Shown one piece after another: positions 62,551-64,000 of a DNA stretch of 64,000 nt. Positions within the stretch are counted from its first letter, which is position 1; every line of letters begins with the position of its first letter. Position numbers and translations under genes: made by a program. The notes beneath the pieces were generated by a model. It worked only from the letters and a program-made list of their open reading frames with translations, was not told where the DNA came from and ran no database searches. This stretch comes from an unicellular cyanobacterium SU3 (GTDB lineage: Bacteria > Cyanobacteriota > Cyanobacteriia > Cyanobacteriales > Microcystaceae): contig NETF01000058.1 in assembly GCA_002172675.1 (NCBI GenBank), positions 17,587 to 81,586 on the forward strand, given 5' to 3'.

Positions 62551-63102
62551 TCAGTCGTAATGTAAAAGTTCCTTGGGTATAGCACCTTTATCTCCTTTTA
62601 GTAAGGCCATCAATATTGTATTAAAAAGTGCCGCATCAGGTGGGCAGCCAGGCAAAAAATAATCCACATGTACTACTTCGTGGCATGGATATACTTTGTC
62701 TAATAAAGAGGGTAATTCTTTATCTATAGGTAAAATCTCTTTGGGATTATATACAGTAGGTCCATTGAGATAAGCTTCAGCAAAACAAGATTCAATGGGT
62801 ATGGCATTCCGCATTGCAGGTATACCTCCCATTAAGGCGCATTGGCCAACAGATATCAATATTTCACACCTTTGTCTAAACTGCTTCAAAACCTCTACAT
62901 TGTGCACATTGCAGCACCCCCCTTCAATTAATCCGATTTAGCATGTCTGGGTAATGTGTTTGTAATCATCAATGGGAGATTGATCAAATTCTACTAATTC
63001 TACCAAGTCTAAAAGCTTCTCATCTAAATCTAATAGAGACATGTGGCAACCAAAGCAGCCTGCTAAAGAAGCTGTAGCGATACGAGGTTTATTTTTCTCC
63101 AT
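62551..63102 (-). pseudogene. hoxY: hoxY, hydrogenase small subunit, interrupted by in-frame TAA
   Basis: From the ATG at 63102 one frame encodes a full HoxY of 183 codons, except for a TAA at 62938-62940 (codon 55). Before it lie LAGCFGCHMS with ligands Cys16 and Cys19 and QSPIDDYKHITQTC; after it the frame resumes IGLIEGGCCNVHNVEVLKQF. The remaining [4Fe-4S] ligands follow in SVGQCALMGG and PGCPPDAAL. The stop therefore splits the cluster ligands, and neither half could hold the proximal cluster. It replaces a single codon (for example GAA to TAA). The start overlaps hoxU by 14 bp, and hoxH begins 20 bp later. Confidence 0.85.
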
Positions 63103-63823
63103 TATCTTCTTTTAAATTTTCAGTTGAGTTGTTATGCGAGATATTATCGTATTTTCTTTTCCCAATGGGTACCTGAAACGCTTTATTTCTTGGTAACATA
63201 GCACCTACCGGACAACATGCTATCGCTTCGTTGGCCAATTCATCAGACATGTTTTGGGCCAATTCTGTATCTATTTGGATCGAAAGCTTTGAACCTCTTT
63301 TGCTAAAAGCAAATATGCGTTTCCCTTCTTCATCTTTAATTAGCCTTATACATCTTTTGCACAAAATACAGCGATTATGATCTTTCAATAATTTTGGATG
63401 TGATGCTTCAACATCCCTATCCTGAAAGAGATACGGATAGTTGCTTATTGTAATGCCAAATTGCTAGGCCAATTCTTGTAGCTCACACTGCCCACTAATT
63501 TCACAAAATGGGCAAAAATGATTGCCTTCTGCTAACATCATTTCTACAATTTGCTTTCTTAGAGCATCCAATTCATCGTTTTGGGTAATTACATCCATAC
63601 CATCGCTTACAGGAGTAGTACATGCGGTTTGTAACCTATTCCCGATTTTAACAGAACACACCCGACATGCACCTCTAGGTACAAGACCAGCCACATGACA
63701 TAGCGTAGGAACATGATATCCATTTTCTTGCAATGCATCGAGTAACAAGGAGTCTTTCGATACATTGATTTTCTTACCATTTACTCGAATGGATACGTCA
63801 AGACTCTTCGACCTTGGTTTCAT
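63089..63823 (-). pseudogene. hoxU: hoxU, hydrogenase diaphorase small subunit, interrupted by in-frame TAG
   Basis: The frame from the ATG at 63823 to 63089 encodes a HoxU of 244 codons with one TAG at 63464-63466. Upstream are the [2Fe-2S] ligand region PTLCHVAGLVPRGACRVCSV and the His-Cys cluster motif GNHFCPFCEISGQCELQELA. After the stop the frame continues QFGITISNYPYLFQDRDVEA and the ferredoxin ligands DHNRCILCKRC. In HoxU proteins known to me Tyr stands at this position (ELQxxAY), so TAT/TAC to TAG is the simplest change. The start overlaps the hoxF end by 26 bp. Confidence 0.85.
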
Positions 63824-64000
63824 GGTTAATAGATTTAACATTATTTTCAAACATTTCCCTAGCAGGTTGCAAGGCTTTTTCAAGTAAGAAAGAAGGATTA
63901 TTTGCTGCTTCTTTTTTGATATTCATTTTATAAATTCCTGGAAAATTTCGGAGACTACTAAGTATAGGATTTGCCGCCGTTTGCCCGAGTCCGCAACGAC
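63798..64000 (-). CDS. hoxF: Hydrogenase diaphorase flavoprotein subunit, C-terminal fragment (HoxF)
   Basis: Only the last 66 codons are in the window. RCGLGQTAANPILSSLRNFP matches the C-terminal end of NuoF/HoxF proteins, with the last cysteine ligand of the [4Fe-4S] cluster. A 45-residue tail ending HETKVEES follows. It belongs to the NADH-binding module of the bidirectional hydrogenase, which transfers electrons between NAD and HoxU. The visible part has no internal stop. It overlaps the hoxU start by 26 bp, as expected for one operon. Confidence 0.85.
   Translation of the reverse strand, partial: RCGLGQTAANPILSSLRNFPGIYKMNIKKEAANNPSFLLEKALQPAREMFENNVKSINHETKVEES

Noticed and set aside
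62938..63466. Recoding of stop codons as selenocysteine or pyrrolysine in hydrogenase subunits
   Set aside because: The stops are TAA and TAG, not TGA; neither position is a cysteine ligand; and other genes in the window end normally at TAA and TAG. No recoding element was recognised.

Overview
The window is AT-rich DNA from a member of the Bacteroidota, most likely a Cytophagales-type free-living (probably marine) bacterium. The signs are a type IX secretion C-terminal sorting domain, promoter elements of the Bacteroidota form (TTG, about 19-21 nt, TANNTTTG), a fused DAHP synthase/chorismate mutase, GSCFA, DUF4097 and DUF6940 proteins, a GH97 enzyme, and an ECF sigma/anti-sigma pair. No rRNA or tRNA gene, complete IS element, prophage or CRISPR array was seen. 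The assignment below order level is inference.

Layout. 1-19.5 kb is mainly housekeeping: peroxiredoxin, a TPR protein, a degenerate nucleotidyltransferase-like protein, an esterase, a flippase, enoyl-CoA hydratase, two shikimate-pathway genes, an LRR protein, a PspA/J-domain pair, a lipoprotein, a cyclic-nucleotide-binding protein overlapping tilS, and an OstA-like protein. 19.5-37.7 kb is a large minus-strand surface-polysaccharide locus: Wzx flippase, nitroreductase-like protein, pyruvyl transferase, six glycosyltransferases, FkbM methyltransferase, two polymerase/ligase-like membrane proteins, Wzz, a polyprenyl glycosylphosphotransferase and, after a strong terminator, a WecA/TagO-like transferase. 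One plus-strand gene, a secreted beta-helix protein with a T9SS tail, sits inside it.

38.0-41.4 kb holds a four-gene plus-strand cluster led by a MotA/ExbB-like channel protein with a long coiled-coil tail and a MotB/OmpA-like protein. These resemble the ZorA/ZorB pair of Zorya anti-phage defence, but the usual Zorya effectors are absent; a lipoprotein and an unrecognised protein follow instead. This is the best candidate here for an undescribed system. 41.4-60.5 kb is mixed accessory and housekeeping DNA: Maf, SOUL, DUF6940, DUF1801, a membrane metallopeptidase, two glycoside hydrolases, a PadR/ABC-permease pair, a Nudix enzyme, a CsgG-like protein, an XRE regulator with its membrane partner and a well-formed promoter/operator, an ECF sigma/anti-sigma/DUF4097 module, and GSCFA. 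Two tandem arrays of the same 14-bp unit lie at 41.4 and 55.4 kb.

60.4-64 kb is a minus-strand NAD-linked [NiFe]-hydrogenase operon (hoxF fragment, hoxU, hoxY, hoxH, then a maturation protease). hoxH and the protease look intact, but hoxU and hoxY each carry one in-frame stop codon (TAG and TAA) with the conserved reading frame continuing beyond it. Either the hydrogenase was inactivated recently, the assembly has base errors, or the stops are read through.
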